Shown: positions 15,213-17,016 of the stretch, one piece after another | Layout: every line of letters starts with the position of its first letter | Numbering within the stretch: the stretch's first letter is position 1 | Origin: JBNRMR01 sp050309705 | Lineage (GTDB): Bacteria; Bacillota; Clostridia; Christensenellales; UBA1750 | Direction: 5' to 3' | NCBI GenBank assembly: GCA_050309705.1 | Contig: JBNRMR010000010.1 | Location: forward strand, 1 to 17,016 | DNA: 17,016 bases | Translations under genes and position numbers: made by a program | Notes under the pieces: generated by a model | Told to the model about the DNA's origin: nothing | The model's database searches: none | Seen by the model: only the letters and a program-made list of their open reading frames with translations

Positions 15213-15656
15213 GTGAAAGGATGCGTGCGTGTGAGCGCTAAGGCTGTAATAATTGATGATGGTAAAATTTTGATGATTAAATCCGCCTTTCCTGACGGCC
15301 TGCTCTACGATCTGCCCGGTGGCGGCCAGAACCACGGCGAGACTCTGACAGAGGCTTTGAAGCGTGAATGCCGAGAGGAGTTGGGCGCAGAAATTGAGGT
15401 GGGCGATATCTTGTTTGTGCATGATTTCATAGCAGCCAACCATCCCCGGCTTGCTGATAAAAGCGCACACGGGCTGAAGATCGAGTTTGAATGCAGGCTG
15501 CTCTCGCCCATCGATGAGGCCGCAAAGGGCGACGACTACCAGATAGGCGTCGAGTGGCTGCCGATTGAACGTCTCCATGAGTATCCTGTGCATCCCTCAA
15601 AGTTACCACGAGCCCTTAGGGAGCGCAACAGGATATACTTGGGCGAGTCGTTTTAG
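15213..15656 (+). CDS. NUDIX hydrolase
   Basis: The 147-aa protein has a complete Nudix box at residues 37-59, matching G-x5-E-x7-REUxEExGU (E43, R51, E52, E55, E56, G58). Such enzymes cleave nucleoside diphosphates linked to another group, using Mg or Mn held by the box. The GTG at 15213 is chosen because GGGAGG lies 8 nt upstream and because residues after it (VRVSAKAVIIDDGKILMIK) form the first Nudix strand; the open frame extends far back into the T-box leader and cannot be coding there. The gene lies directly behind the T-box terminator, so its expression should respond to uncharged tRNA-Phe. The substrate cannot be told from the sequence. Confidence 0.92.
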   Translation: MKGCVRVSAKAVIIDDGKILMIKSAFPDGLLYDLPGGGQNHGETLTEALKRECREELGAEIEVGDILFVHDFIAANHPRLADKSAHGLKIEFECRLLSPIDEAAKGDDYQIGVEWLPIERLHEYPVHPSKLPRALRERNRIYLGESF

Positions 15657-15660
15657 CGGC

Positions 15661-15887
15661 GGGGCGGGGAGAATGGGGGAACGCTGCGGGGCTTTGCCCC
15701 ACACCCCACAAGGGGACTTGTCCCCTTGGCCCCTTCATCATGATATTTAAAGTTTTGGTCAAGCTTTTTCAAAAGCTTGCGGGGCTTGGGGCGGAGCCCC
15801 GGAAAAATGACGACGCGGGGCTTTGCCCCATAAAAAGAGATTCTAAAGGGGTTACCCTTTAGCGGGAGCTCGAGGGCAGCGCCCTCG
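15661..15887 (+). repeat. Mosaic of seven GC-rich hairpins between the NUDIX gene and pheS
   Basis: Inverted repeats lie at 15688-15700, 15710-15727, 15761-15778, 15781-15800, 15817-15829, 15843-15862 and 15871-15887, with 5- to 8-bp stems and mostly tiny loops. The first and fifth share the exact 15-mer GCGGGGCTTTGCCCC. The pattern resembles dispersed palindromic intergenic repeats common in Clostridia. None is followed by a good U tract, so they should not fully stop the operon message. No open frame here looks coding. Confidence 0.85.
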
Positions 15888-15931
15888 AACAAACCCGAAC
15901 ACAAACCGAACCGCAAATTTGGAGGTATAAA

Positions 15932-16954
15932 ATGCGTGAAAGATTAGAGGAAATTAAGGAGAAGGCGCTAAAGGAGCTTGAAGCCTGCGCTGATTCCGCA
16001 GCTATCGAGGCGCTGAAGGTGCGCTTTCTGGGGAAAAAGGGCGAATTGACGGCGCTCTTGCGCTCCATGGGCAGCGTTGCGCCGGAGGAAAGGCCGAAGG
16101 TCGGCCAGATGATAAACGACGCAAGGACGCAGATTGAGGAGCGGATAGAGGAGCAGCTTTTGGCTCTCCTGGCTGGCGAAAGGAGCCAAAAGCTGCTTAA
16201 GGAGGCAATCGATATCACGCTTCCGGGCAAGAAAACGCATAGGGGAGCCATGCACCCAATAGTGTCCGTGCAGAAACGAATAATGGATATATTCGTGGGC
16301 ATGGGCTTTGCGGTTACGGACGGGCCTGAAATTGAGCTGGACAGATACAACTTTGAGCTGATGAACATGCCAAAAAACCACCCCGCCAGGGATGCCCAGG
16401 ACACCTTCTATTTCAGCGAAAACATTCTTCTGAGAACCCACACCTCACCTGTTCAGGCCAGGACCATGCTCTCCCAAAAGCCGCCGATACGCATCATCTG
16501 CCCGGGCAGAGTCTACCGGGCGGACGAGGTGGACGCAACGCATTCACCGGTATTCCATCAGATAGAGGGGCTTGTGATCGACAAGGGCATCACAATGGCG
16601 AATCTTAAGGGCACGCTGGACGTCTTTGCCCAGCAGCTTTACGGTGACGGCATCATCACCCGCTTCAGGCCGTCTTTCTTTCCCTTCACGGAGCCCTCAG
16701 CCGAGGTGGACGTGCGCTGCGCCGCCTGCCGGGGACAGGGCTGCCGCGTCTGCAAGGGCGCTGGTTGGCTGGAGATCCTTGGCGCGGGCATGGTGGACCC
16801 GAATGTGCTTGACATGTGCGGGATCGATCCCGATGTCTACACCGGCTTTGCCTTCGGCATGGGCATTGAAAGGGTGGCCATGCTGAAATACAACATATCG
16901 GACATGAGGCTGCTCTATGAAAACGATAAGCGTTTTCTGGATCAGTTCAAATAG
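15932..16954 (+). CDS. pheS: Phenylalanine-tRNA ligase, alpha subunit
   Basis: The 340-aa class II synthetase subunit joins phenylalanine to tRNA-Phe in the cytoplasm as an alpha2-beta2 enzyme. Residues 1-85 are the N-terminal coiled-coil arm (MRERLEEIKEKALKEL...). The catalytic domain begins around GAMHPIVSVQKRI and includes motif 2 (RVYRADEVDATHSPVFHQIEG), FTEPSAEVDV, and motif 3 (GFAFGMGIERVAML). A Cys cluster CAACRGQGCRVC, common in Gram-positive PheS, lies before GWLEILG. The start has GGAGGT just upstream, and the length matches the family. It precedes pheT by 11 nt. Control should come from the T-box more than 700 nt upstream, through the NUDIX gene and the hairpin mosaic. Confidence 0.97.
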   Translation: MRERLEEIKEKALKELEACADSAAIEALKVRFLGKKGELTALLRSMGSVAPEERPKVGQMINDARTQIEERIEEQLLALLAGERSQKLLKEAIDITLPGKKTHRGAMHPIVSVQKRIMDIFVGMGFAVTDGPEIELDRYNFELMNMPKNHPARDAQDTFYFSENILLRTHTSPVQARTMLSQKPPIRIICPGRVYRADEVDATHSPVFHQIEGLVIDKGITMANLKGTLDVFAQQLYGDGIITRFRPSFFPFTEPSAEVDVRCAACRGQGCRVCKGAGWLEILGAGMVDPNVLDMCGIDPDVYTGFAFGMGIERVAMLKYNISDMRLLYENDKRFLDQFK

Positions 16955-16965
16955 GAGGTAGAAAG

Positions 16966-17016
16966 ATGCTTGCACCCCTTAGTTGGCTAAAAAAATACGT
17001 TCATATAGATATGCCC
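16966..17016 (+). CDS. pheT: Phenylalanine-tRNA ligase, beta subunit (5' end only)
   Basis: The first 17 residues (MLAPLSWLKKYVHIDMP) match the usual PheT N-terminus (M-x-x-PLxWLKxYV). AGGAGGT lies just upstream of the ATG, 11 nt after the pheS stop. The gene continues beyond the window. Confidence 0.93.
   Translation, partial: MLAPLSWLKKYVHIDMP

Noticed and set aside
15661..15887. The palindromic cluster as a CRISPR array
   Set aside because: The units differ in sequence and spacing, and only one 15-mer is repeated; there are no regular repeats with spacers.
15657..15931. A second T-box or leader directly before pheS
   Set aside because: No GGGTGGNACCGCG core or specifier region is present; the structures are short dispersed hairpins without a U tract.

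Overview
The window looks like part of a chromosome from an anaerobic, gut- or rumen-type member of the Clostridia (Bacillota). The support is a T-box leader in front of phenylalanyl-tRNA synthetase genes, strong AGGAGG ribosome binding sites with some TTG and GTG starts, a YesM/YesN-type two-component system, an Lpl-type sugar ABC importer, and dense GC-rich hairpin repeats of the kind seen between genes in this group. No species can be named from the sequence alone.

Positions 43-11278 (minus strand) hold a carbohydrate locus aimed at pectin fragments. Reading in the direction of transcription: two LplB/LplC-like permeases, a lipoprotein solute-binding protein, a YesN-like response regulator, a Gfo/Idh/MocA oxidoreductase, a PL22 oligogalacturonate lyase with its full metal and catalytic residue set, and a DHDPS/NAL-family aldolase. 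A strong terminator follows. Beyond it lie a 667-residue cytoplasmic protein (lamin-G/ConA-like domain plus a beta-propeller resembling rhamnogalacturonan lyases) and a translationally coupled 128-residue protein of unknown function. The sensor kinase YesM (11492-13312, plus strand) is divergent. The shared 213-bp intergenic region carries a candidate promoter in each direction and three short palindromes. In the proposed scheme, YesM senses an extracellular sugar and YesN activates the importer operon. Imported unsaturated oligogalacturonides are then cut by the PL22 lyase in the cytoplasm and passed to the oxidoreductase and aldolase. The usual KduI/KduD/KdgK/KdgA genes are absent from the window, and both accessory enzymes have atypical catalytic residues.

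Positions 13313-14890 are a junk and accessory stretch. It has a frameshifted and truncated MATE transporter remnant, a terminator, a 66-bp hairpin element between two copies of a 12-bp extended -10 sequence, a DUF4180 gene and an unrecognised lipoprotein gene.

Positions 14857-17016 (plus strand) form a phenylalanine-tRNA operon: a promoter, a T-box riboswitch (specifier UUC or UUU, acceptor bulge UGGU), a NUDIX hydrolase gene, a roughly 200-bp mosaic of seven hairpins, pheS and the start of pheT. The NUDIX gene between the T-box and pheS, and the hairpin mosaic, are the unusual points of this part.
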